Part shown: positions 35,793 through 45,379 of the stretch, in pieces
Numbering within the stretch: the stretch's first letter is position 1
Layout: every line of letters begins with the position of its first letter
Source: Paracoccus sp. MBLB3053
GTDB taxonomy: Bacteria > Pseudomonadota > Alphaproteobacteria > Rhodobacterales > Rhodobacteraceae
Length of the DNA stretch: 64,000 bases
Direction: 5' to 3'
Assembly: GCF_031822435.1 (NCBI RefSeq)
Contig: NZ_JAVQLW010000003.1
Coordinates: 372,001-436,000, forward strand
Made by a program: the position numbers and the translations under genes
The notes under the pieces: model-generated
What the model saw: only the letters and a program-made list of their open reading frames with translations
Told to the model about the DNA's origin: nothing
The model's database searches: none

Positions 35793-35863
35793 GATCCGAA
35801 TCCGCGATTGTTCGGCCGCCACCGAGCCTGTATGTTTCTTCACAGGAAATACAGGAATGCAGA

Positions 35864-36499
35864 ATGGCCGAGAACGCCGAGAAACTGACCCAGAATCCCC
35901 ATGCCTTGCGCGACATTCCCGAGAGAAATCTCGAGGTCGCGATCGGTCGTGTCGTGCGCGACCTGCGCAAGCGCCAGCGCATGACTGTCGCCGAACTCTC
36001 CGTCCAGACGGGCATTTCGACAGGGATGCTGTCGAAGATCGAGAATGGGTTGATCTCGCCCTCGCTCACCACGCTTCAGGCCCTTGCCAACGCGCTTCGC
36101 GTCCCGCTTGTGCAGCTTTTCGCGGGCTATGCCGAACCAAGGGGAGCGATGCATGTCAAGGCGGGCGCGGGCGTCGAGATCGAGCGGGCCGGGACCCGTG
36201 CCGGCCACCAGTATCACTTGCTGGGCCATATCGGCTCGAACAGTTCCGGGGTCGTGGTGGAGCCCTACATGATCACTCTCACGACCGAAAGCGACCGCTT
36301 TCCCATGTTCCAGCACGAGGGAATCGAATTGCTCTACATGCTGGAAGGTGTGGTCGGCTACCGGCATGGCGAACAGGTCTATCAGTTGGAACCCGGCGAC
36401 ACGCTGCTGTTCGATGCCGATGCGCCGCATGGCCCGGTGGACCTGACGACCCTGCCCGCACGCTACCTGTCGATCATCACCTATCCGCAAAGCAAATGA
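35864..36499 (+). CDS. XRE-cupin transcriptional regulator
   Basis: This 211-residue protein has a Cro/CI-type helix-turn-helix (about 25-82: MTVAELSVQTGISTGMLSKI, ENGLISPSLTTLQALA) and a C-terminal cupin domain (about 135-205: HEGIELLYMLEGVVGYRHGE, then LEPGDTLLFDADAPHGP). Such two-domain regulators (SutR/PuuR type) sense small amines, sulfur compounds or amino acids. ATG 35864 is chosen as the family-like start. It lies between purU and the convergent amtB and may control purU, folD or amtB. The ligand is unknown. Confidence 0.85.
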   Translation: MAENAEKLTQNPHALRDIPERNLEVAIGRVVRDLRKRQRMTVAELSVQTGISTGMLSKIENGLISPSLTTLQALANALRVPLVQLFAGYAEPRGAMHVKAGAGVEIERAGTRAGHQYHLLGHIGSNSSGVVVEPYMITLTTESDRFPMFQHEGIELLYMLEGVVGYRHGEQVYQLEPGDTLLFDADAPHGPVDLTTLPARYLSIITYPQSK

Positions 36500-36502
36500 A
36501 AA

Positions 36503-36526
36503 CTCCGGGCGCCCTGGCGCCCGGAG
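36503..36526 (-). terminator. Terminator between convergent regulator and amtB
   Basis: There is an 11-base perfect stem (CTCCGGGCGCC 36503-36513, GGCGCCCGGAG 36516-36526) with a two-base apex. On the minus strand it is followed by TTTTCATTTG. It should stop amtB transcripts and could also stop those of the XRE gene. Confidence 0.75.
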
Positions 36527-36545
36527 CACATCCATCACGGGCGAC

Positions 36546-37934
36546 TTACTGCGCCTGCTTGGACATAGAAACGGCTGGTTTCAGGGCTGGCTGTTCCTCG
36601 TGCAGGGGAAGCGGTGCCCCACCATAGACGCCCTCCCCCAACCGATAGCCGACCTCGCCATGCTCGCTCGTGTCGAGGCCCTCGAACTCGCTTTCCTGCT
36701 CGACACGCAGCCCGACCAGAATATCGGCGATTTTGAGGGCGATGAAGGTGGTCACCGCCGAAACGAGGATGCTGAACCCCATGATCGCGATCTGCGGCAC
36801 CATCTGGGACAGCATGGTCCGATCCTCGGCATAGCCCAGGCCGCCAAGACCAGGCGCCGCGAAAACCACCGTCAGGATGCCGCCCACAAAGGCCGCCACA
36901 CCATGCACGCCGAAGACGTCGAAGGAATCGTCGTAGCCGAAGGTGCGCTTGACCGATTCAACGAAGAAGACGCAAAGCGGGGTCACCAGGAACCCGATCG
37001 CAAGCGCCCCGGCAGGACCGACGAACCCGCAGGCCGGGGTCACGGCGACAAGCCCGGCAATCGTGCCCGAAAGCATTCCGAAGGTGCTCGGCCGCTTGCG
37101 ATGGACCCATTCGATGGCCATCCAGCCGAGTGCACCGCCTGCCCCGCCCAGCATGGTGTTGAGCATGATGAGAGTCGCGAAACCATTCGCCGCCAGCGCG
37201 CAGCCACCGCAGAAGGCCAGCCATCCGACCCAGAGCATCGCCCCGCCGGTATAGGTCATGGTCATATTGTGCGGCGCCATCATCTGCGTGCCGTAACCCC
37301 GGCGCGGTCCGAGGACGAGGGCGCATACCAAAGCGGCCACACCCGCATTCAGGTGCACGACGTTTCCGCCCGCGAAATCCATCACGCCGACATTGAAGAC
37401 CCAGCCTCCGCCCCAGGCCATGTGGGCCATCGGAATGTAGTTGATGGTCAACCAGATACCCATGAAGATCAGCACGGCCGCGAATTTCATCCGCTCGGCA
37501 AAGGCCCCCACGATGATCGGCGGCGTGATCGCGGCAAAGAGCATCATGAAGAGCATGTAGAGATATTCGGGGATCGTGCCGACCATGCTGTCCTGGGTCA
37601 CCCCGGCCATGAACAGTTTCGCCGTTCCTCCGATCACAGCGTTCAGCGAGGTCTCGCCGTCGAAGGTCAGGGAGTAGCCGTAGGCCGTCCACAGCACGCA
37701 TATTAGCGAGATCGATGCCAGGATCTGTGTCAGAACGGACAGGACGTTCTTGCTGCGGGCCATGCCTGCATAGAACAGGCCCAGCCCTGGCAACATCATC
37801 AGCATCACGATCAGCGAACAGGTCGCCACGAAGGCGGTATCTCCGGCACTCAGCGCCGGCGCCGCTTCCTGCGCGATGCCGAGCCCGGGAAATGCGGCCA
37901 CAAGCAGGGCCAAAGAGGCTTTCTTCAGGTTCAT
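36546..37934 (-). CDS. amtB: Ammonium transporter
   Basis: This 462-residue Amt-family channel has an N-terminal signal-like helix (LALLVAAFPGLGIAQEAAPA) followed by 11 predicted membrane helices. Family segments include GLGLFYAGMARSKNVLSVL, a FAGGNVVHLNAG pore motif and FGVHGVAAFVGGILTVVFAA. Methylamine and ammonium are both typical substrates, and methylamine breakdown releases ammonia, so its place here makes sense. No glnK gene lies beside it, which is unusual for bacterial amtB; the 850 bp upstream hold none. Convergent with the XRE-cupin gene across a shared hairpin. Confidence 0.9.
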   Translation of the reverse strand: MNLKKASLALLVAAFPGLGIAQEAAPALSAGDTAFVATCSLIVMLMMLPGLGLFYAGMARSKNVLSVLTQILASISLICVLWTAYGYSLTFDGETSLNAVIGGTAKLFMAGVTQDSMVGTIPEYLYMLFMMLFAAITPPIIVGAFAERMKFAAVLIFMGIWLTINYIPMAHMAWGGGWVFNVGVMDFAGGNVVHLNAGVAALVCALVLGPRRGYGTQMMAPHNMTMTYTGGAMLWVGWLAFCGGCALAANGFATLIMLNTMLGGAGGALGWMAIEWVHRKRPSTFGMLSGTIAGLVAVTPACGFVGPAGALAIGFLVTPLCVFFVESVKRTFGYDDSFDVFGVHGVAAFVGGILTVVFAAPGLGGLGYAEDRTMLSQMVPQIAIMGFSILVSAVTTFIALKIADILVGLRVEQESEFEGLDTSEHGEVGYRLGEGVYGGAPLPLHEEQPALKPAVSMSKQAQ

Positions 37935-38782
37935 GCCTTACCCTCGGTGTGAAATTCACGGAAACGATGGGGGCCACGCTCGCATCCCGTCGCAAATTTC
38001 CCTTGGGTGAATTAATTCCTTTTAAAAGAAACTTTCCTTCGTGCCGGATTCAACGTCAGATTTCGCCCCTCCCGCCCTCATTGTGGAACGAATGCGCAGG
38101 AACTGTGCAGCTAGGGCAAGACGTGCCTGGCCAGAATCGCGGCCATTTCCGCGCACCGATCGAGATGGACCGATGAATATGCAGGCGACCGACGGAAACG
38201 TGCTTGATGCGGATTGGTCGCGGCATTGGGTTCGGACCAGCCGAGAAGGTTCAGGGAATGCTCGGAGGCAGCCAGCCCGACCGTCGGTGGATGACCAATG
38301 CCATGCGCGCCGATCAGACGCATGATCGAGGCATCATCAGGGATTATCCCGACGACATCGACGCGCCGCGGCCACGGCGACTATGGCCGCATCCAACCGC
38401 CTGGCCGCTGGGTGAGAGAGGTGGCATCGGTCGCCGCAGCTTCGGCAGGTTCCACGCCTTAGTGTCTGTCGCACCAGCGGCGATCCATTCCTCACTCTTG
38501 GTCATCGGGGGTTCCTGTACGGTCCGAGGTCGAAGCGACAAGCTCCACCTCGATGGCCAACATCCCGCCCGTTCACCTTCACGTCATGATCGCGAAGGAC
38601 TATCGTCGCAGGAAGCCAAGGCGGTAACCTATCTTCGACCGTCCGCATCCTTGGGCCCTTGACGTGAGAACGTTCAGACGAAAGAAACGCGCGAAGGTCC
38701 CAAATCAGACGACCCAGCAGCAAGAGGGATCGACCATGACAACGCGTGTCTTCCAGATCGGCTGCACCTCCCGGAGAATGCC
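37935..38782. other. Gene-poor 850-bp region with transposase remnant
   Basis: No intact gene is supported here. Short open frames on both strands show no family signature. A 21-codon remnant of an IS256-type transposase is at 38306-38368. The rest includes the amtB promoter (AT-rich stretch near 38007-38035) and the leader of the decarboxylase gene. The region looks like decayed insertion DNA between the two catabolic branches. Confidence 0.5.
38306..38368 (-). pseudogene. Remnant of IS256/Mutator-type transposase C-terminus
   Basis: The minus strand reads RRVDVVGIIPDDASIMRLIGA, close to the end of IS256-family transposases (R-R-T-x-V-V-G-I-F-P-N-x-A-A-x-x-R-L-V-G-A). A stop codon lies a few residues upstream in frame, and the usual downstream E-Q-N-D-E-W segment is missing, so the gene is dead. 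No terminal repeats were recognised. Confidence 0.5.
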
Positions 38783-41071
38783 ATGAAATTTCGTTTCCCC
38801 ATCGTCATCATCGACGAAGATTTCCGCTCGGAGAATTCATCCGGCTCCGGTATCAGGGCCATGGCCGAAGCCATCGAGAAAGAGGGTTTCGAGGTTCTTG
38901 GGGTGACAAGCTATGGCGATCTGTCACAATTCGCCCAGCAGCAGTCTCGCGCCAGCGCCTTTGTCCTGTCGATCGACGATGAAGAGTTCAGCCCCGGCCC
39001 GGACGATGATCCGGTCATCACCGACCTGCGGAATTTCATCCACGAGGTGCGGCGCAAGAACGAGGACGTGCCGATCTATGTCTATGGCGAAACCAAGACC
39101 AGTCGACATATTCCGAACGACATCCTGCGCGAATTGCACGGCTTCATCCACATGTTCGAGGATACGCCGGAATTCGTTGCCCGCCATATCATCCGCGAGG
39201 CGAAAAGCTATCTCGAAGGCATCCAGCCGCCCTTCTTCAAGGCACTTTTGGACTACGCCGAGGACGGGTCATATTCGTGGCACTGCCCAGGACATTCGGG
39301 CGGCGTTGCATTTCTGAAAAGCCCGATCGGGCAGATGTATCACCAGTTCTACGGTGAGAACATGCTGCGCGCCGATGTCTGCAATGCGGTCGAGGAACTC
39401 GGTCAGCTTCTGGATCATAACGGAGCGATCGGCGCGTCGGAACGTAACGCGGCGCGCATCTTCAATGCCGATCACTGCTTCTTCGTGACGAATGGCACCT
39501 CGACCTCGAACAAGATGGTCTGGCACCATACCGTCGCGCCGGGCGATGTCGTGGTCGTCGACCGCAACTGCCACAAGTCGATCCTGCATTCGATCATCAT
39601 GACCGGGGCGGTGCCGGTCTTCCTGCGCCCCACCCGCAACCATTTCGGCATTATCGGCCCGATTCCGCATAGCGAGTTCGAACCAGAGACGATCAAGGCC
39701 AAGATCCGCGCCAATCCGCTTCTGGAAGGCGTCGATGCCGAAACGGTCAAGCCGCGCATCATGACGCTGACGCAGTCGACCTATGATGGTGTTCTCTACA
39801 ATACCGAGACGATCAAGGGGCTGCTCGACGGATATGTCGAAAACCTGCATTTCGACGAGGCATGGCTTCCGCACGCGGCCTTCCATCCGTTCTACGGCCA
39901 TTTTCATGCCATGGGCCGCAAACGCGCGCGCACCAAGCATTCGGTGACCTATGCGACGCAGTCGATCCACAAGCTGCTCGCCGGGATCAGCCAGGCGAGC
40001 CATGTCCTCGTGCAGGATTCGCAGGATACCAAGCTAGACAGGCATCTCTTCAACGAAGCCTATCTGATGCACACCTCGACCAGCCCGCAATATTCGATCA
40101 TCGCGAGCTGCGATGTCGCCGCCGCCATGATGGAGCCACCCTCGGGCACGGCGCTCGTCGAGGAAAGCATCGCCGAGGCGATGGATTTCCGCCGCGCCAT
40201 GAGCAAGGTGGATGCCGAGTTCGGCGAGGATGACTGGTGGTTCCAGGTCTGGGGCCCCGACGCCCCCGAAGAAGAGGGCATCGGCCGCGCCAAGGACTGG
40301 ATCCTGCGCCGCACCGATGCCGAAGGCGTCCAGCGCGACGGCGAGGATGCCTGGCACGGGTTCGGCGACATGGCGCCGGGCTTCAACATGCTCGACCCGA
40401 TCAAGACGACAATCGTCACCCCCGGGCTCAATCTCGACGGCCGCTTCGAGGAAACCGGGATTCCCGCGTCCATCGTCACCAAGTATCTGGCAGAGCATGG
40501 CGTCGTGGTCGAAAAGACGGGGCTTTACAGCTTCTTCATCATGTTCACGATCGGCATCACCAAGGGCCGCTGGAATACACTTCTGACCGCACTTCAGCAG
40601 TTCAAGGACGATTACGCCAAGAACCAGCCGATGTGGCGGACGATGCCGGAATTCTGCGCCAAGTATCCGCGATACGAAAGGATGGGTCTGCGCGATCTGT
40701 GCCAACACGTTCACGAGCTATACTCCAAGTATGATGTCGCCGTGCTTTCGACCGAGATGTATCTGAGCGAGCTGACCCCCGCGATGAAGCCCAGTGACGC
40801 TTTTTCGCATATCGCGCAGCGCACCACCCAGCGCGTCCCGATCGACGAGTTGGAGGGCCGCATCACGACAAGCCTGGTCACGCCCTATCCGCCCGGCATT
40901 CCGCTGCTCATTCCCGGTGAGGTCTTCAACCGGAAGATCGTCGAATATCTGCGTTTCAACCGCGAATTCGCTCGGGAATGTCCCGGTTTCGAGACGGACA
41001 TTCATGGGCTTGTGCAGGAACTCGGCGAAGACGGACTGGTCAGATATTTCGCTGATTGCGTGGCGATTTGA
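38783..41071 (+). CDS. PLP-dependent Orn/Lys/Arg decarboxylase
   Basis: This 762-residue class-III PLP decarboxylase is like the biodegradative arginine, lysine and ornithine decarboxylases. An N-terminal response-regulator-like wing domain (about 1-130: IVIIDEDFRSENSSGSGIRA) comes first. The PLP domain has SWHCPGHSGG and SIHKLLAGISQ, where K397 should hold PLP. The C-terminal domain follows (LVTPYPPGIPLLIPGEVF). It makes a polyamine precursor and consumes a proton, so acid resistance or amine formation is possible. Which amino acid it uses cannot be told with confidence; length and SIHKLLAGISQAS favour arginine. ATG 38783 follows GGAGA. A hairpin at 41090-41109 follows. Confidence 0.85.
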   Translation: MKFRFPIVIIDEDFRSENSSGSGIRAMAEAIEKEGFEVLGVTSYGDLSQFAQQQSRASAFVLSIDDEEFSPGPDDDPVITDLRNFIHEVRRKNEDVPIYVYGETKTSRHIPNDILRELHGFIHMFEDTPEFVARHIIREAKSYLEGIQPPFFKALLDYAEDGSYSWHCPGHSGGVAFLKSPIGQMYHQFYGENMLRADVCNAVEELGQLLDHNGAIGASERNAARIFNADHCFFVTNGTSTSNKMVWHHTVAPGDVVVVDRNCHKSILHSIIMTGAVPVFLRPTRNHFGIIGPIPHSEFEPETIKAKIRANPLLEGVDAETVKPRIMTLTQSTYDGVLYNTETIKGLLDGYVENLHFDEAWLPHAAFHPFYGHFHAMGRKRARTKHSVTYATQSIHKLLAGISQASHVLVQDSQDTKLDRHLFNEAYLMHTSTSPQYSIIASCDVAAAMMEPPSGTALVEESIAEAMDFRRAMSKVDAEFGEDDWWFQVWGPDAPEEEGIGRAKDWILRRTDAEGVQRDGEDAWHGFGDMAPGFNMLDPIKTTIVTPGLNLDGRFEETGIPASIVTKYLAEHGVVVEKTGLYSFFIMFTIGITKGRWNTLLTALQQFKDDYAKNQPMWRTMPEFCAKYPRYERMGLRDLCQHVHELYSKYDVAVLSTEMYLSELTPAMKPSDAFSHIAQRTTQRVPIDELEGRITTSLVTPYPPGIPLLIPGEVFNRKIVEYLRFNREFARECPGFETDIHGLVQELGEDGLVRYFADCVAI

Positions 41072-41089
41072 TCGAACGGCATTCTGGGG

Positions 41090-41109
41090 CGGTGAAAAGC
41101 TGTTCACCG
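41090..41109 (+). terminator. Hairpin after decarboxylase gene
   Basis: CGGTGAA (41090-41096) pairs with TTCACCG (41103-41109) over a six-base loop, 18 bp after the stop. T-rich sequence is weak (ACTTTC downstream). Confidence 0.4.
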
Positions 41110-41283
41110 ACCCAGACTTTCAATGATCATCATTCGGTGACCTGATCGAGCGCCGGGACAAGGCCGGAATGCCCCTTTCCTTCGATCCTGGGGACGGCCA
41201 CAGGTCTCGCGCTTGCCTATGCTTCTGAGCTGCAGGACAAATATCGGAAAGCGAAGAGATCCAGCAAAGGAACACATAAGCTC

Positions 41284-41670
41284 ATGCCAGACACGCAGCC
41301 CCAGGGCCTGCCCACGATCCGAACCATTGCCATGCCGGCCGACACCAATCCGGCAGGGGATATTTTTGGTGGTTGGCTTATGAGCCAGATGGACCTTGCG
41401 GCGGGCTCTGTCGCCGCGCTCACAGCTCGCGGACGAAGCGCGACAATCGCTGTCGAGGGCATGAAGTTTCATCGTCCGGTGAAGGTCGGCGATGAAGTCT
41501 CGCTTTATGCCGAGATCGTCAGCATTGGGCGAACATCCATGCGCATCAACGTGGAGGCATGGCGGCGGCAGCGTGACAGCGAAACGACCCAGAAGGTCAC
41601 GGAGGCGACCTTCACCTTCGTCGCCCTCGACGATGAGGGCGGGGCCCGCCCTGTCATCGACCAAGGCTGA
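41284..41670 (+). CDS. Hotdog-fold acyl-CoA thioesterase (YciA-like)
   Basis: This 128-residue single hotdog domain of the YciA/BACH group has PADTNPAGDIFGGWLMSQMD with the conserved Asn and Asp of the active site, then AVEGMKFHRPVKVGDEVSLY. It would hydrolyse short- to medium-chain acyl-CoAs in the cytoplasm. Its length is right for the family. It stands alone between the decarboxylase and the convergent gbcB and has no clear link to methylamine metabolism. Confidence 0.85.
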   Translation: MPDTQPQGLPTIRTIAMPADTNPAGDIFGGWLMSQMDLAAGSVAALTARGRSATIAVEGMKFHRPVKVGDEVSLYAEIVSIGRTSMRINVEAWRRQRDSETTQKVTEATFTFVALDDEGGARPVIDQG

Positions 41671-41836
41671 AGCGCATCGGGAAGCCGGCATCCTTCCAAT
41701 CGAGCCATCGTTTGCCGGATCGGCTCGTCGAGCTTTCAAACAGACTTGCGTCCGGGATTTTCCGGGAATGCGCATGCCCGCTTCCACCGGGCCGCGGGGT
41801 CTATCGACAGCCATGTGGCATGACCGCGTTCCGGCG

Positions 41837-41863
41837 GCCTTGATCCTTAGCCCGGATCAAGGC
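41837..41863 (-). terminator. Hairpin downstream of gbcB
   Basis: There is a ten-base perfect stem (GCCTTGATCC 41837-41846, GGATCAAGGC 41854-41863) with a seven-base loop in the 264-bp gap between the thioesterase gene and gbcB. No T-run is seen on either strand, so its terminator role is uncertain. Confidence 0.4.
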
Positions 41864-41934
41864 TGACGCACGGCCGCTACGGAATGCAGACGCGCCCGGC
41901 CTTCTTGTCGCGAGCACGTCAATCAGTCTCGATT

Positions 41935-43017
41935 TCAAATTTCGAGCGTGACATTGCCGCGCGGATTCGAGCAGCAGGCAAGGATATAACCTTCCTCGAT
42001 CTCATCCTCGGTAATCCCGCCATTATGGACCATGTGAACCTCGCCCGCGGTCTTGCGGATCTTGCAGGAGCCGCAAATCCCGAAGGTGCAGCCCGAAGGG
42101 ATTGCAACACCAGCAGATCGCGCAGCGGCAAGGACGGTTTCGGTTTCATGGCAGGACGTCGTGATGCCGGAGCCCGCGAAATTGATCTCGGCCATCACGT
42201 TCATTTCGGGCAGGTCGTCGTGATGCTGCGGCGCGACGATCAGCTTGGCCTCGGAGGCTTGGGGAGCGTGGAAGCTTTCCTGATGGTATCGTTCCATATC
42301 GAACCCAAGACCTGCCAAGGCTTCGCGCACGGACTGCATGAAGTTTTCGGGCCCACAGCAGAACACTTCACGTTCAAGATAGTCTGGCGCCATCAATCCC
42401 AGCATCAGCTGGTTGAATCGGCCCTGATAGCCGGTCCAGGGCTGATAGGGGTCAGGTTCCTGGACGACCCATTTAAGGTCCAGCCCGTCGATCCGCGTCG
42501 CCATGTGTTCAAGCCGACGCTTGAATATGATCTCCGAAGGGCGCCGTGCACAGTTCACGAAGACGATGTCGCAATTGCGGCCATGATCGTAGATATCCGT
42601 CGTCATCGACATCATCGGGGTAATGCCCGATCCAGCCGAAATGAAGAGATACTTCTCGGCCGGATGCTGCGTCGAGGTGAAATGCCCGGCAGGACCCGAT
42701 CCCTTGAGGGTTGCCCCGGGTTGCAGGTTCTCGATGATCCACCGGGTTCCGATCGAATCCGCCTGCGCCTTGATCGTTACCGACAACGATTTCGGCCGCG
42801 ATGGGGACGAGGAGATCGTGTAGGTGCGATAAAGGGGGCCGCCCGGAACGGGCAGTTCAAGGGTGATGAACTGCCCGGGGTGAAAATTGAACGGCCGCCC
42901 CGAAGGGGACTGGAAGCAGACCGTCACCACATTGGGCGCCTCGGGCAGGACCGAGACGCATTCCAGCGGTTCGTCATCCGTCCAGACCAGTTCGGCGGCG
43001 GCTTGCTTCGACACCAT
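41935..43017 (-). CDS. gbcB: Glycine betaine demethylase reductase subunit
   Basis: This 360-residue oxidoreductase has an FAD domain (LYRTYTISSSPSRP), an NAD domain (FISAGSGITPMMSM, CCGPENFMQ) and a C-terminal [2Fe-2S] ferredoxin (PSGCTFGICGSCKIRKTAG with a later Cys in ILACCSNP). It passes electrons from NADH to the Rieske oxygenase GbcA encoded 5 bp upstream. ATG 43017 follows gbcA directly; the longer reading to 43080 lies inside gbcA. GbcAB removes one methyl of glycine betaine as formaldehyde, giving dimethylglycine. Proline-betaine (stachydrine) demethylases have the same layout and remain an alternative. Confidence 0.85.
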   Translation of the reverse strand: MVSKQAAAELVWTDDEPLECVSVLPEAPNVVTVCFQSPSGRPFNFHPGQFITLELPVPGGPLYRTYTISSSPSRPKSLSVTIKAQADSIGTRWIIENLQPGATLKGSGPAGHFTSTQHPAEKYLFISAGSGITPMMSMTTDIYDHGRNCDIVFVNCARRPSEIIFKRRLEHMATRIDGLDLKWVVQEPDPYQPWTGYQGRFNQLMLGLMAPDYLEREVFCCGPENFMQSVREALAGLGFDMERYHQESFHAPQASEAKLIVAPQHHDDLPEMNVMAEINFAGSGITTSCHETETVLAAARSAGVAIPSGCTFGICGSCKIRKTAGEVHMVHNGGITEDEIEEGYILACCSNPRGNVTLEI

Positions 43018-43022
43018 CTGAA

Positions 43023-44342
<1,320 letters not shown>

Positions 44343-44352
44343 TCATCTGAGT

Positions 44353-44365
44353 TTAGCATGGCTAA
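44353..44365. promoter_or_regulatory. LysR-type T-N11-A box between gbcA and regulator
   Basis: TTAGC-ATG-GCTAA is a perfect 13-bp palindrome with the T-N11-A form expected of LysR operators. CTAAT, the core known for GcvA, overlaps its right arm (44362-44366). It lies in the 149-bp divergent promoter. Confidence 0.5.
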
Positions 44366-44410
44366 TCTGTTCGACCTGTCGCCCGTCACCAGCAGAAGCG
44401 AATCTCCGCC

Positions 44411-45304
44411 ATGACCCGACCCTATGATTTTCCCTCGCTCACCGACCTCGCCTGCTTCGAGGCAGCGGCCCGGCATCTAAGCTTCAAGAGAGCCTCGTCA
44501 GAGTTGAACGTGACACCCGCAGCCGTCAGCCACAGGATCAAAGCTCTTGAAATTGAGTTGGGAAGACAACTATTTACGCGGCAATACCGATCGGTGGAAC
44601 TGACCGAATCGGGGGCCCTTCTGTTTGTTTCGCTGCAGCGCGGATTCGAGTCGATTTCCGAGACCGTCGCGAAAATTCGCAGTCGCCACGACCGCACCGG
44701 CGTATCGATCGCCGCGACCACAGCCATGGGCGGACTGTTGCTGACGCCCCGGCTGGCAACCTTCTGGAAATCTCATCCGACCATCGCCATTTCACAATTC
44801 ATTCAGGATGGCGGCCCGGCGCAGGGGGTCGACCTGAGCATTCATTACGGTGATCCCGATCTGACCAGTGACGAAACCCGGGTCTGGTTTCGTGACCGCA
44901 TTCTCGCCCTGGGGTCCAGCCAGTTCGCCGAAGCGCATTCGATCCAGAGGATCTCGGACCTGTCTCGTGTTCCCCTGATCCATACCATTTCCGGAGCGAA
45001 TGCCTGGACGGATTGGCCGGAATGGCTTGCAGCTATGGACAGGCCCCCGCCCAAGGGACCAGGCTTCTACCTCAACAACTACCTGATTTCGCTGAAAGCT
45101 GCCGAGGATCACATTGGCGCCGTCCTTGGCTGGGAAGGCATGGTCTCGGAACACCTTTCCAGCGGCCGCCTCGTGCAGCTCGTCCCCGAGGCGATGGAAT
45201 CGCCCTATCCATTCTATGTCCGCATTCACGGCCAGGCTTCGGCCAATGCAAAGCTTTTCGCCGATTGGCTCGTCGGACAGGATATTCGCGACACCGCCGT
45301 CTGA
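44411..45304 (+). CDS. LysR-family regulator, GcvA-like
   Basis: This 297-residue protein has an N-terminal winged helix-turn-helix FKRASSELNVTPAAVSHRIK and ALEIELGRQLFTRQYRSVEL of the GcvA/DsdC type. The effector domain contains GVDLSIHYGDPDLTSDETRV. It is divergent from gbcAB and has a T-N11-A box in the shared promoter, so it is the likely regulator of betaine demethylation. GcvA relatives respond to glycine, the end product of this branch, making feedback by glycine a reasonable guess. It ends before a terminator shared with the convergent dehydrogenase gene. Confidence 0.85.
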   Translation: MTRPYDFPSLTDLACFEAAARHLSFKRASSELNVTPAAVSHRIKALEIELGRQLFTRQYRSVELTESGALLFVSLQRGFESISETVAKIRSRHDRTGVSIAATTAMGGLLLTPRLATFWKSHPTIAISQFIQDGGPAQGVDLSIHYGDPDLTSDETRVWFRDRILALGSSQFAEAHSIQRISDLSRVPLIHTISGANAWTDWPEWLAAMDRPPPKGPGFYLNNYLISLKAAEDHIGAVLGWEGMVSEHLSSGRLVQLVPEAMESPYPFYVRIHGQASANAKLFADWLVGQDIRDTAV

Positions 45305-45323
45305 TAAGCCCCCTGATGGAAAA

Positions 45324-45351
45324 GCTCCGGCGGGATCGACGCCGCCGGAGC
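45324..45351. terminator. Bidirectional terminator between LysR gene and dmgdh
   Basis: There is a ten-base perfect stem (GCTCCGGCGG 45324-45333, CCGCCGGAGC 45342-45351) with an eight-base loop. On the minus strand TTTTCCATC follows; on the plus strand GTTTACTTC lies nearby. It separates two convergent genes. Confidence 0.75.
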
Positions 45352-45379
45352 ATGTTGAGTTTACTTCGCGTCGGAACGC

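Noticed and set aside
38204..38662. 152-codon plus-strand frame in the gene-poor region
   Set aside because: No ribosome site, no recognisable family and irregular composition; it overlaps a transposase remnant on the other strand.
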